Origin: Acidipropionibacterium jensenii DSM 20535 | GTDB lineage: Bacteria > Actinomycetota > Actinomycetes > Propionibacteriales > Propionibacteriaceae | Assembly: GCF_000425285.1 (NCBI RefSeq) | Contig: NZ_AUDD01000004.1 | Span: 1-64,000 of the forward strand | DNA: 64,000 nt | Direction: 5' to 3' | Shown: positions 17,408-24,722 of the stretch, piece after piece | Numbering within the stretch: the first letter of the stretch is position 1 | Layout of the letters: every line of letters begins with the position of its first letter | Notes under the pieces: generated by a model | What the model was told of the DNA's origin: nothing | What the model saw: the letters and a program-made list of their open reading frames with translations, nothing else | Database searches by the model: none | Program-made: the position numbers and the translations under genes

Positions 17408-18237
17408 CACGAAAACTTCTCCTCGTCGCCCTGGCCGTCACGCTCGTCGTGGTCGCCGCAGCATCGGCGCGGGTACTCCACGGCAGGTCAGCGACGGTGC
17501 CGGCCGCGGTGGAGAAGAAGACCCCCACCGCCACCGAACTCGCATCCTTCAGCGACAGGAAGATCTTCTTCGGGCACCAGTCGGTGGGCATGAACATCAT
17601 CGACGGGCTCCAGGCGACGTACTCCCCCTCGGGCCGTCCGACCCTCACAGTGGTGGAGTCTCGGACGGCTCCTGCCAGGACCGGTGGCTACCTCGCCCAC
17701 GCGCCGATGGGGGTCAACGGTGATCCGATCGGCAAGTTCGCCGATTTCACGACGGTGATGAACGGTTCGATGGGCAAGGCCGTCGATGTGGCCATGCTCA
17801 AGCTGTGCTACGTCGACGTGACCGCGCAGACCGATGTCGACGCGCTGTTCAAGAAGTACTCCGCGATGATGGCTCAGCTCGAGGCCGCACATCCCGACGT
17901 GACCTTCATCTACACGACCGTCCCGCTGACCACTGATCGCGGGTGGAAGCAGAAGATGAAGTCCTGGCTCGGCCGCGATGACCAGATGGGTCCTGCCGAC
18001 AACGCCGCCCGGGAGCGCTTCAACCAGTTGGTGCGCAAGCAGTACAGCCAGACCGGTCGGTTCTTCGACATCGCCGCAGTCGAGTCCACCATGGACAGCG
18101 CACCGGCCGAACGCAAGCGCGACGGTGTGCCCTACTACGTGCTGAACAACGGGCTCGCCGCCGACCCGGGCCACCTCAACGGGGTCGGCTCACGGGCGGC
18201 CGCGGCGGAGTTCGTCAGCGTCGTCGCGGCTCAGTGA
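17404..18237 (+). CDS. Exported SGNH/GDSL-like protein of unknown substrate
   Basis: 277 residues with an N-terminal signal/anchor helix (residues 4-22). The body starts with I-F-F-G-H-Q-S-V-G (Ser60) and ends with A-D-P-G-H-L-N-G, which resembles the nucleophile-serine block and the D-x-x-H block of SGNH hydrolases. Such proteins in polysaccharide clusters act as esterases or O-acyltransferases on sugars. It is coupled by ATGA to the ligase upstream and by GTGA to the holo-ACP synthase downstream, so it should belong to the same pathway, perhaps acting on the acyl group outside the cell. The SGNH call is from motif resemblance only. Confidence 0.55.
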   Translation: MTRKLLLVALAVTLVVVAAASARVLHGRSATVPAAVEKKTPTATELASFSDRKIFFGHQSVGMNIIDGLQATYSPSGRPTLTVVESRTAPARTGGYLAHAPMGVNGDPIGKFADFTTVMNGSMGKAVDVAMLKLCYVDVTAQTDVDALFKKYSAMMAQLEAAHPDVTFIYTTVPLTTDRGWKQKMKSWLGRDDQMGPADNAARERFNQLVRKQYSQTGRFFDIAAVESTMDSAPAERKRDGVPYYVLNNGLAADPGHLNGVGSRAAAAEFVSVVAAQ

Positions 18238-18644
18238 CGCTGCGCGGAGTGGGTGTCGATGTCGTCGACCTGCTCCGCTTCCGCAGCCTGATCGACAGGC
18301 GGGGGCAGGCCCTCGCCAGGCGCTGGTTCGACACCGAGGAGCTGGACCAGCCGGGTGACCGGGCACTGAACCTGGCGCGGAGCTTCGCCGTCAAGGAGGC
18401 CGTTCTCAAGGCCCTCCGCCCGAGCGCGGTGCACCACCCGGCCTGGCGGGAGATCGTGGCCGTCGGGGATGGCGCCGCGATGACAGTGCGGTTGTCCGGG
18501 CTGGTCAAGAGGGAGGCAGACGCCTGGGGTGTCAGGTCGATCTGCGTCACGACGGCGGCGCGCGACCAGATCCTGATCGCGACCGCCATCGCCGAGGTCG
18601 CTCAGACCTCCGGCACCTCGCCCAGCAGCACCGGCCTGTCGTGA
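18234..18644 (+). CDS. acpS: Holo-ACP synthase (4'-phosphopantetheinyl transferase, AcpS type)
   Basis: 136 residues. It carries the two hallmark blocks: G-V-D-V-V-D-L-L-R-F (residues 7-16, Mg-binding Asp) and F-A-V-K-E-A-V-L-K-A-L (51-61, with the catalytic Glu and Lys). It transfers the phosphopantetheine arm of CoA to a serine of a carrier protein. The GTG start overlaps the previous stop (GTGA). Placement in this cluster, with a dedicated ACP at 21687, suggests the pair serves this pathway rather than, or besides, fatty-acid synthesis. Its 3' end overlaps the convergent NadE-like gene by 43 bases. Confidence 0.9.
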   Translation: MTLRGVGVDVVDLLRFRSLIDRRGQALARRWFDTEELDQPGDRALNLARSFAVKEAVLKALRPSAVHHPAWREIVAVGDGAAMTVRLSGLVKREADAWGVRSICVTTAARDQILIATAIAEVAQTSGTSPSSTGLS

Positions 18645-19579
18645 AGATAGGCGGTGGTGCGCCGCTTCTGCTCGATGTCTCGGACCACACGTCCGACCTG
18701 TTCCTCGGTGAGACCGGTAGCCGCGGCGATCTCGGACGTCGGGACGTCGTTGTTGTGGCCGTACAGGCACAGGTCCATGAGGTTGTACGGGAGGCTGAAG
18801 TAGAACTCCTCCTGGGACTGGGGCATCGAGTAGGTGTCGGTGGTCGGCGGCCTGGTCCGAATGCTCTCGGGTACCCCGAGGTACTCCGCCATGGCGTAGA
18901 CCTGCGACTTGTAGAGGTGGGCGATCGGCTTGAGATCGGCCGCCCCGTCACCGAGCTTGACGAAGAACCCCTGGTCGTACTCGAGTCGGTTCGGGGTTCC
19001 GGCCACCGCGTAGTTGAGGCGGTCGGCGTGGAAGTACTCCAGGACCTTGCGGGTGCGCTGCTTGAAGTTGGTGGCCGCCACGATCTCGAGGTAGGCGTCG
19101 GTGGTCAGCCGGTGCGTCTCCTGGCTGCCGTCCGGGGCCTCCACCACGCTCGAGTAGATCCGGTATCGGTCGGAGTCGACCACACTCGGCAGCACGATCT
19201 TCGACCGGTATCCCGGACCGTACTCGGGAACCACCCGGCGGATCGCGTCATCGCGACGGCGGTAGCAGCCGAAGGCCTCCAGCATCGGGGAGATGTCCTC
19301 GTGGCGGGAGTCCACTCCCAGTGATGCGATGAGTTCGGAGCTGATCGGCAGCGTCTCGTCGGAGGACTCGGACTCCGGCAGCTGCAGGGCGAGGACCCGC
19401 TCGGGGCCGAGCGCCCGCACGCACAGGGCGGCCACCACGCTCGAGTCGATGCCTCCCGAGACCGCGACGACTGTTCCCTTGCGCCGGGCTCTTCGCAGGT
19501 AGCTGCGGATGCCCTCGGAGATCCGGGTGGTCTCCGCGGCCTCATCGATGCGGAGGGTCGCTGGGCCGAATGCGGTCAT
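18602..19579 (-). CDS. nadE: Stand-alone NAD-synthase-like ATP pyrophosphatase
   Basis: 325 residues, NH3-dependent NAD synthase fold without the nitrilase-type glutaminase domain. The ATP loop S-G-G-I-D-S-S is at residues 41-47, with A-G-T-P-N-R-L-E-Y, V-K-L-G-D-G-A-A-D-L-K-P-I and L-Y-K-S-Q-V further on. The ATG is chosen because GGAG lies eight bases ahead; its first bases overlap the AsnB stop (ATGA). It may be the cell's NAD synthase, but it is ~50 residues longer than the usual bacterial enzyme and is coupled to an amidotransferase beside a ligase and ACP. Use of an ammonia-channelling pair to amidate a carrier-bound acid is an alternative. Confidence 0.75.
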   Translation of the reverse strand: MTAFGPATLRIDEAAETTRISEGIRSYLRRARRKGTVVAVSGGIDSSVVAALCVRALGPERVLALQLPESESSDETLPISSELIASLGVDSRHEDISPMLEAFGCYRRRDDAIRRVVPEYGPGYRSKIVLPSVVDSDRYRIYSSVVEAPDGSQETHRLTTDAYLEIVAATNFKQRTRKVLEYFHADRLNYAVAGTPNRLEYDQGFFVKLGDGAADLKPIAHLYKSQVYAMAEYLGVPESIRTRPPTTDTYSMPQSQEEFYFSLPYNLMDLCLYGHNNDVPTSEIAAATGLTEEQVGRVVRDIEQKRRTTAYLHDRPVLLGEVPEV

Positions 19580-21549
19580 GATGTGCTCCTTGATCGGTAA
19601 TCGAACACTGCGGGGTCGACGGGGGACTGGGCGGATCGCCTGGCGCGACGGGCCTGATCGAGCAGCAGCTGGGTCGACAGGACGGCCACCAGGCGCATGT
19701 TGTCGGTGTTGCTCATGCCCCGGCCCAGACGCCTGCGCGCCTTCGACATCAGGGCACTGACCATCGCGGGACGGAACACGCCGCTGCGGGAGAGCGCCTC
19801 GGAGGAGGTGACGTCGCCGACCCAGTCCGGTGTGCCTCCCGCGAAGAAACTCGCCGCATCGGGGGCCCGGTAGGGCTGCTTGGGGCGACTCAGGATCTCT
19901 TTCGGGAGCAGATCCCGGAATGCCAGCTTGAGCAGGTGCTTCTCGTCGAGTCCCTTGATCTTCTGCTCGGCGGGCAGGGTGGCGGCCAACCGGCTCACCT
20001 CGACGTCGAGGAAGGGGAACCGTCCCTCGACGGAGTTGGCCATCAGCATCCGGTCGCCCTGCGAGGCCAGGATGTAGCCGGGCAGCAGGGTCCGCATCTC
20101 CAGCCACTGCGCCCGGCCCAGCATCTCCCACCCGGAGCTGTCGGCCGGCATCGCGGCCACCAGGTCGTGGGCCGCCGTCGAGTCCACGCGCAGCTCGGGA
20201 GTGAGCATGGACTTCATCGTCGAGGCGGTCTCCCATCGCGGGCGGTGGGACATCGCCGGGTCGTGGGGATCCAGATTCTGGCCGAAGAACTGTGCGGCGA
20301 AGGCCGGTGCCCGGCCAGGGGACCGCTCCATCCAGGGGTAGAGCTGCATCACGGCGCGCTGACGGGCGTCCGGATCGGGGTCTGCGGCCCACATCTGACG
20401 GACCTTGGCCTCCAGGAAGATGTCATAGCCGGCGAGCACCTCATCGGCTCCCTCTCCGGTCACCACCACCTTGTACCCGCTCTGGTGCACCAACCTCGAC
20501 AGCAGGAACATCGGGGCGGGGGCGGTGCGCAGCAGCGGGTGCTCGGCGTGCCACACCACCTCGGGGAAGATCTCGGCGATGTCTCGCTCTCCGACCTCGA
20601 CCTCGTGGTGCCTTGTCCCGAGACGCCGGGTGAGCAGGTGCTGGAAGTGTCCCTCGTCGTGCTCGGCCGAGTCGAAGCGCAGCGAGAAGGTGCCCACCTC
20701 GACGTCGGTGAAGGAGGCGATGAGGGATGCCGTCACCGAGGAGTCGATACCGCCCGACAGATAGGCGCCGACCGGCACATCGCTGCGCTCGAAGCGCAGT
20801 CGCACCGCCGCGATGAGCCGTTCCCTCAGTTCCTGGGCGTTCTGCTGCTCCGATCCGCCACGACCCGTCGCGGGTTCGGTGAAATCGGGAGTCCAGTAGG
20901 ACGACGTCGAGGAGTGCTTCCCGCTGACACACATCCAACTTCCCGGTGGAACCTGGCTGACCCCCTTGAACGTGGTGACCGGAGCCACCGGTGCCCAGAA
21001 GGTGAGGATCTGGTCGAGACCCACCGGATCCAGGTCCGGGCCAGCTTCCGCGACGGCGAACAGCGCCTTCATCTCGGAGGCGAACCGCAACTCGCCGTCG
21101 TGCCACGTGTAGTAGAGCGGGCGGACGCCGTAGCGGTCCCGGCTGAGGATCAGCTCGTCGGTGCGACGGTCCCAGATGGCCAGCGCCCACTGCCCGTTGA
21201 ACCGGTCGAAGGCGAGTGGACCCCACTCCTCCCAGGCATGGACGATGACCTCGGTGTCGCACCGGGTGCGGAAGCTGTGGCCGCGGTCGGTCAGCTGGGC
21301 CCTCAGCTCCACGTGGTTGAAGATCTCCCCGTTGAAGGTGACCCACACCTGGGAGTCCTCATTGCACATCGGCTGGACGCCGTGGGCGGTGTCGACGATC
21401 GCGAGTCGGGTGTGTCCCAGGGCGACCCTGTCGTCGACGAAGTACCCGCTGCCGTCCGGACCGCGGTGGCGCAGAGCGACCATCATGGTCTCCACCCGCT
21501 CCGGAGAGGGAGGGCGTGCCATCGAGTAGGTGCCACATATGCCGCACAT
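19576..21549 (-). CDS. asnB: Asparagine-synthase-like glutamine amidotransferase (second copy)
   Basis: 657 residues. M-C-G-I-C-G gives the Cys2 nucleophile; A-L-R-H-R-G-P-D-G-S-G and F-N-G-E-I-F-N are glutaminase motifs. The synthetase loop S-G-G-I-D-S-S is near residue 264, followed by T-G-E-G-A-D-E-V-L-A-G-Y-D. It is distinct in sequence from the copy at 11006 and closer to the amidotransferases seen in exopolysaccharide clusters. Its stop overlaps the start of the NadE-like gene, so the two are made together. GGAG lies 10 bases before the ATG, inside a short upstream ORF. Ammonia transfer to a carrier- or sugar-bound acid is inferred. Confidence 0.85.
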   Translation of the reverse strand: MCGICGTYSMARPPSPERVETMMVALRHRGPDGSGYFVDDRVALGHTRLAIVDTAHGVQPMCNEDSQVWVTFNGEIFNHVELRAQLTDRGHSFRTRCDTEVIVHAWEEWGPLAFDRFNGQWALAIWDRRTDELILSRDRYGVRPLYYTWHDGELRFASEMKALFAVAEAGPDLDPVGLDQILTFWAPVAPVTTFKGVSQVPPGSWMCVSGKHSSTSSYWTPDFTEPATGRGGSEQQNAQELRERLIAAVRLRFERSDVPVGAYLSGGIDSSVTASLIASFTDVEVGTFSLRFDSAEHDEGHFQHLLTRRLGTRHHEVEVGERDIAEIFPEVVWHAEHPLLRTAPAPMFLLSRLVHQSGYKVVVTGEGADEVLAGYDIFLEAKVRQMWAADPDPDARQRAVMQLYPWMERSPGRAPAFAAQFFGQNLDPHDPAMSHRPRWETASTMKSMLTPELRVDSTAAHDLVAAMPADSSGWEMLGRAQWLEMRTLLPGYILASQGDRMLMANSVEGRFPFLDVEVSRLAATLPAEQKIKGLDEKHLLKLAFRDLLPKEILSRPKQPYRAPDAASFFAGGTPDWVGDVTSSEALSRSGVFRPAMVSALMSKARRRLGRGMSNTDNMRLVAVLSTQLLLDQARRARRSAQSPVDPAVFDYRSRSTS

Positions 21550-21553
21550 TTTC

Positions 21554-21589
21554 TCAGTGCTCCAGTACTCCGTTGTGCGTCGATCTCAT
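21554..21589 (-). CDS. Putative 11-codon upstream ORF before the second asnB
   Basis: On the minus strand an ATG lies exactly six bases after TAGGCT and opens an ORF reading M-R-S-T-H-N-G-V-L-E-H and stop. Its stop is four bases before the asnB ATG, and the ribosome site GGAG of asnB is inside it. If transcription starts at this ATG, translation of the short ORF would control access to the asnB ribosome site. Prediction only. Confidence 0.35.
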   Translation of the reverse strand: MRSTHNGVLEH

Positions 21590-21595
21590 TGCGAC

Positions 21596-21601
21596 AGCCT
21601 A
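21596..21601 (-). promoter_or_regulatory. -10 element before asnB (drives upstream ORF)
   Basis: TAGGCT on the minus strand, six bases from the ATG of the short ORF and about 47 bases before the asnB ATG. No convincing -35. Confidence 0.45.
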
Positions 21602-21674
21602 ATGGGTGCAATGGTTCACCGGCAGGCCCTCAAAGAGGTGACATGGAATCGGCCCGGGACACCCCTTCACCGGG

Positions 21675-21680
21675 TATGGT
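21675..21680 (+). promoter_or_regulatory. -10 element for a leaderless ACP mRNA
   Basis: TATGGT followed by six bases and the ATG at 21687, with no Shine-Dalgarno sequence. Same arrangement as the ligase gene at 15905, so both plus-strand arms of the module may be expressed as leaderless mRNAs. Confidence 0.55.
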
Positions 21681-21686
21681 CCAGCC

Positions 21687-21947
21687 ATGCAGATCGACGA
21701 CGCCACACTGCGCGAGAAGGTCCGGGGATTCGTCCTGGAGGACCTACTGCTCGGGGACTCCGAAAGGATGCCCTCCGATGACTCCTCATTGCTGGAGACT
21801 GGAGTGATCGACTCCACCGGAATCCTGGAACTCATCGAGTTCCTGGAGCAGAACTTCGGAATCCAGGTGGCCGACAACGAGACGATCCCGGAGAATCTGG
21901 ACGGGATCGACCGCGTCGTCTCCTATGTGCTCAGCAAGCGATCCTGA
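21687..21947 (+). CDS. Acyl/peptidyl carrier protein of the polysaccharide module
   Basis: An 86-residue carrier protein. Ser43 in the block G-V-I-D-S-T-G-I is the site for phosphopantetheine (the usual D-S-L reads D-S-T here), followed by the helix L-E-L-I-E-F-L-E-Q-N-F-G-I. The protein is acidic, as expected. It lies divergent from the second asnB and six bases before the acetyltransferase gene, far from any fatty-acid genes in the window, so it is probably dedicated to this cluster together with AcpS and the AMP ligase. It would tether an acid as a thioester for transfer or amidation. Confidence 0.88.
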   Translation: MQIDDATLREKVRGFVLEDLLLGDSERMPSDDSSLLETGVIDSTGILELIEFLEQNFGIQVADNETIPENLDGIDRVVSYVLSKRS

Positions 21948-21953
21948 CCTGCG

Positions 21954-22556
21954 GTGACCCCGATGGGCGCACTACGGGAGGACATCGCGCGAGGAATGGC
22001 GGCAATGCTGCCGTCGGCCCCCTCCGCACGCACGCGTCTGCAGTATCTGCTGACGAACTCGGAGTTCCACTGCGTCGCGGCGTACCGGTTCGGTCAGCTG
22101 GCCAACGACCTCAGACGTCGGCACTCACCACTGGCGGTACCGGCGCTCGCGGTGCACCGGTTGGTCAACCGGGTCATCACCCACATCGATCATCTGGAGA
22201 TCGCACCGGGAGCCAGCATCGGACCCGGCCTGCTGCTGATGCACCGGCACGGGGTGATCATCGGACCCGCGGTGATCGGACGCCACTGCGTGCTGCACCA
22301 GAATGTCACCATCGGTCAGCGGGTGGCCGGCGGGGACCAGGGAGTCCCGAGACTGGGCGATGACGTCTGGATCGGGCCCGGGGCCGTCATCACCGGAAGC
22401 GTCACGGTGGGTGACGGGGTGGCGATCTCGGCCGGCTCGGTGCTCTCGAAAGACGTCCCCGACCGTTGTCTGGTGGCGGGCAACCCCGCCCGGGTGATCG
22501 CCAAGGACTACGACAACTCCCGGATGATCGGACTCGGCGGGGAACCCGAGTCCTGA
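21954..22556 (+). CDS. Hexapeptide-repeat acetyltransferase (CysE-like)
   Basis: 200 residues with a left-handed beta-helix in the second half: A-P-G-A-S-I-G-P-G-L-L-L-M-H-R-H-G-V-I-I-G-P then repeats I-G-R-H-C, V-T-I-G-Q, V-W-I-G-P-G-A, I-T-G-S-V-T-V-G-D and V-A-G-N-P-A-R-V-I. The H-x-H-G and G-x-x-A-x-I-G pattern is typical of serine acetyltransferases, although many polysaccharide O-acetyltransferases look alike. It follows the ACP by six bases, so it likely acts in the same pathway, acetylating or acylating an acceptor. Start: GTG at 21954, or ATG at 21963; neither has a clear ribosome site. Confidence 0.78.
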   Translation: MTPMGALREDIARGMAAMLPSAPSARTRLQYLLTNSEFHCVAAYRFGQLANDLRRRHSPLAVPALAVHRLVNRVITHIDHLEIAPGASIGPGLLLMHRHGVIIGPAVIGRHCVLHQNVTIGQRVAGGDQGVPRLGDDVWIGPGAVITGSVTVGDGVAISAGSVLSKDVPDRCLVAGNPARVIAKDYDNSRMIGLGGEPES

Positions 22557-22685
22557 CCTGCGAGCGGCCCGGTCGCCGACTCCGGGTCCGTCCGCAGGAG
22601 AACCAGGACCGCGGAGAGCTCACCGACCCGCGCGGATTCGGCCCCACCGGCCGTTTCGGAGACTGGCCGGAACGATCATCTGTGG

Positions 22686-22691
22686 TAATTT
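22686..22691 (+). promoter_or_regulatory. Candidate -10 element of the ATP synthase operon
   Basis: TAATTT, a 5 of 6 match to TATAAT, about 50 bases before the first gene of the operon. No good -35 element is seen; the 184 bases between the acetyltransferase and this operon hold nothing else I can name. Confidence 0.4.
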
Positions 22692-22740
22692 CCAGCTGCG
22701 AGAAGTGGACAGGCACTCACGATCGACGGGACGGGCACAG

Positions 22741-23295
22741 ATGACCATGGAGATGGCCGTGCGTGAGAGTCCCGGTGGTTCGCAGCAGCCCGAGCGGCCC
22801 GGCTCACAGGCCGGCGGGTCCGACGCAGTCGGGTCCGCCTCGGACCGGCCCCCCTCCCACCGGCCGCCCCGTCGGGACCTGGCCGCCAGCCAGGTGAGCG
22901 CCCTGATGCGCACCGCCCTGGTCTGGGCTGTTGCCGGCGGACTGGTGGGCGCCGGCATGTGGGGTCTGTTCGGCCCCGGTCACCTCGACGACCTGGTGGG
23001 ATCGGTCATCGGTTCCGCCCTCGCCGTGCTCTTCCTGTGGACCGGGAGGTCGGTCCATCTGCTGGTCGACGGCGGATCGATGGCGGGAGCTCTCATCCTG
23101 TTCGTCCTCCAGGTCGCGGTGCTCGGAGTCCTCGGCACCGCCGTCATCTCGGGTGACCTGCTCGCCCGCCTGGGGACCGGCCCGATGCCGGTGGTGACCA
23201 CCCTTGCCGGGGTCGCCGTGACGTGGACCGTCGGAGTGGTGGTCGCGGCACGACGACCGCACCAGCGCATCTACCGGGATCCGGAGGACAGATGA
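22741..23295 (+). CDS. Membrane protein at head of ATP synthase operon (AtpI-like)
   Basis: 184 residues: about 55 polar residues rich in Pro, Ser and Gly, then four hydrophobic helices (roughly 60-82, 88-105, 110-133, 140-162) and a basic end. In actinobacteria a weakly conserved protein of this size and topology often lies ahead of atpB and is called ATP synthase protein I; AtpI in other bacteria helps c-ring assembly. No catalytic motif is present. An upstream in-frame ATG at 22705 is possible but lacks a better ribosome site. The name rests on position and topology. Confidence 0.6.
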   Translation: MTMEMAVRESPGGSQQPERPGSQAGGSDAVGSASDRPPSHRPPRRDLAASQVSALMRTALVWAVAGGLVGAGMWGLFGPGHLDDLVGSVIGSALAVLFLWTGRSVHLLVDGGSMAGALILFVLQVAVLGVLGTAVISGDLLARLGTGPMPVVTTLAGVAVTWTVGVVVAARRPHQRIYRDPEDR

Positions 23296-23375
23296 GAATT
23301 CAGCCCTCGGCCTGTGTCGCGCACCCCGTTGGAACAGCCGCAGCAGGGGTCCGAACTGCTAATGTGAATTCCGTC

Positions 23376-23639
23376 ATGAACAGAAACGCATCGCCGCGCA
23401 GACCCGCGAACCAGGGACACACCGGTTCGGGATCAGATGACGCGATGGGCGTGCTCAGCTATGTTCTGGCCGGCCTACTCCTGTACGGCGGGCTGGGCTG
23501 GCTCATCGGTCACTGGCTTCATCAGAACTGGATCTTTCCGATCGGGATGATCCTCGGCCTGGCCGCAAGTGTCTATGTCATCGTGAAGAGATACGGGTCC
23601 GAGATCCCTGTCTCCGGCGAGAAGAAGGAGAAGAAGTGA
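23376..23639 (+). CDS. atpZ: AtpZ/AtpI-family two-helix membrane protein
   Basis: 87 residues with a helix hairpin (G-V-L-S-Y-V-L-A-G-L-L-L-Y-G-G-L-G-W-L-I-G and F-P-I-G-M-I-L-G-L-A-A-S-V-Y), the topology and G-W-L-I-G signature of the AtpZ/AtpI family, and a Lys/Glu-rich tail. AtpZ-type proteins are thought to aid ATP synthase assembly or Mg uptake. The gene ends in a four-base GTGA overlap with atpB. A TAATGT element 10 bases before the ATG may give a short-leader transcript. Confidence 0.75.
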   Translation: MNRNASPRRPANQGHTGSGSDDAMGVLSYVLAGLLLYGGLGWLIGHWLHQNWIFPIGMILGLAASVYVIVKRYGSEIPVSGEKKEKK

Positions 23640-24418
23640 GCCACGGGCTGTTCGTGCCGCTGGAGTACCACACCCCAGGTCTCGACGACTTCAGGTATCC
23701 GGGGACATTCGGCGTCTCATGGATGGACAAGCCCTTCTGGCAGGCGATCATCGCCACGGTGATCGTGATCGGCCTGTGGCTGTGGCTCAGCCACTCCATG
23801 AAGGTGGTGCCGGGCAAGAGGCAGGTCTTCGCGGAGTACTGCTACAACTTCATCCGCAACTCCTTGGTCCGCGACATCATCGGCACCGGGTACCGCCGGT
23901 GGCTGCCCTATCTCGTGGCCCTGTTCAGCTTCATCCTGGTGAACAACTGGTTCGGGGAGCTGTTCATCTTCATGTTTCCCACCTTCTCGCACGTCGGGTA
24001 CGTCTACGGCATGGCGCTGGTCTCCTGGGTGGTCTACATCGCCGCCGGGATCCAGGCGAAGGGGCCGTTGAAGTTCTTCAAGAACTCGATCCTTCCCCCC
24101 GATGTCCCGGTGGCCCTGTGGATCCTCATCATTCCGTTGGAGATCCTGTCGAACTTCATCACCCGGCCCGTCACCCTGGCCCTGCGACTGTTCGTCAACA
24201 TGTTCGCCGGTCACCTCATCATCCTGATCTTCCTGGTCGGTGGGGGATATCTCCTCACCTATGCCGGCAATCCGCTGTACAACGTCACGGGGGTGGTGTC
24301 GATCATCTTCAGCGTCGCCCTCTTCGGACTGGAACTGTTCGTCGGCTTCCTGCAGGCCTACGTCTTCACCGTCCTGTCCGCGCAGTACGTCTCCACATCG
24401 ATCTCGGCCGAGCACTGA
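23636..24418 (+). CDS. atpB: F-ATP synthase subunit a
   Basis: 260 residues, with about six membrane helices. The conserved proton-channel arginine is Arg184 in L-A-L-R-L-F-V-N-M-F-A-G-H-L. Subunit a forms the two half-channels and works against the c-ring. The GTG start overlaps the AtpZ stop. Length and helix pattern are normal for actinobacteria. Confidence 0.97.
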   Translation: MSHGLFVPLEYHTPGLDDFRYPGTFGVSWMDKPFWQAIIATVIVIGLWLWLSHSMKVVPGKRQVFAEYCYNFIRNSLVRDIIGTGYRRWLPYLVALFSFILVNNWFGELFIFMFPTFSHVGYVYGMALVSWVVYIAAGIQAKGPLKFFKNSILPPDVPVALWILIIPLEILSNFITRPVTLALRLFVNMFAGHLIILIFLVGGGYLLTYAGNPLYNVTGVVSIIFSVALFGLELFVGFLQAYVFTVLSAQYVSTSISAEH

Positions 24419-24500
24419 GATCACACTGAGTTTCGTCCCCAGTCCGGGGACGTAGATGAGAAACGCCCCCGGCGGGGCACAATCCGGAAGGAAACACTCC

Positions 24501-24722
24501 ATGGTTCCCATGCTTATCGGCGGTTCTCTGAACGCCATCGGGTACGGCATCGCCACGCTGGGCCCTGGCATCGGCGTCGCAATGATCTTCTCCGCCGTCA
24601 TCAACGGCACCGCCCGTCAGCCTGAGGCCCGGCCCGCCATGATGACCACTGCCTTCATCGGCTTCGCCGTGGTCGAGGCCCTGGCCCTGTTCGGCTTCGC
24701 GCTGGCGTTCATCGTCTCGTGA
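24501..24722 (+). CDS. atpE: F-ATP synthase subunit c
   Basis: 73 residues: two helices joined by a polar loop A-R-Q-P (39-41 is the R-Q-P signature), with the proton-binding Glu59 in V-V-E-A-L-A-L-F. The Gly-rich first helix (G-P-G-I-G) packs the ring. ATG at 24501 is preferred because AAGGA is nine bases ahead; the frame continues further upstream. A Glu carboxylate rather than Asp, and no Na-type ligand set, suggest proton coupling. Confidence 0.96.
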   Translation: MVPMLIGGSLNAIGYGIATLGPGIGVAMIFSAVINGTARQPEARPAMMTTAFIGFAVVEALALFGFALAFIVS

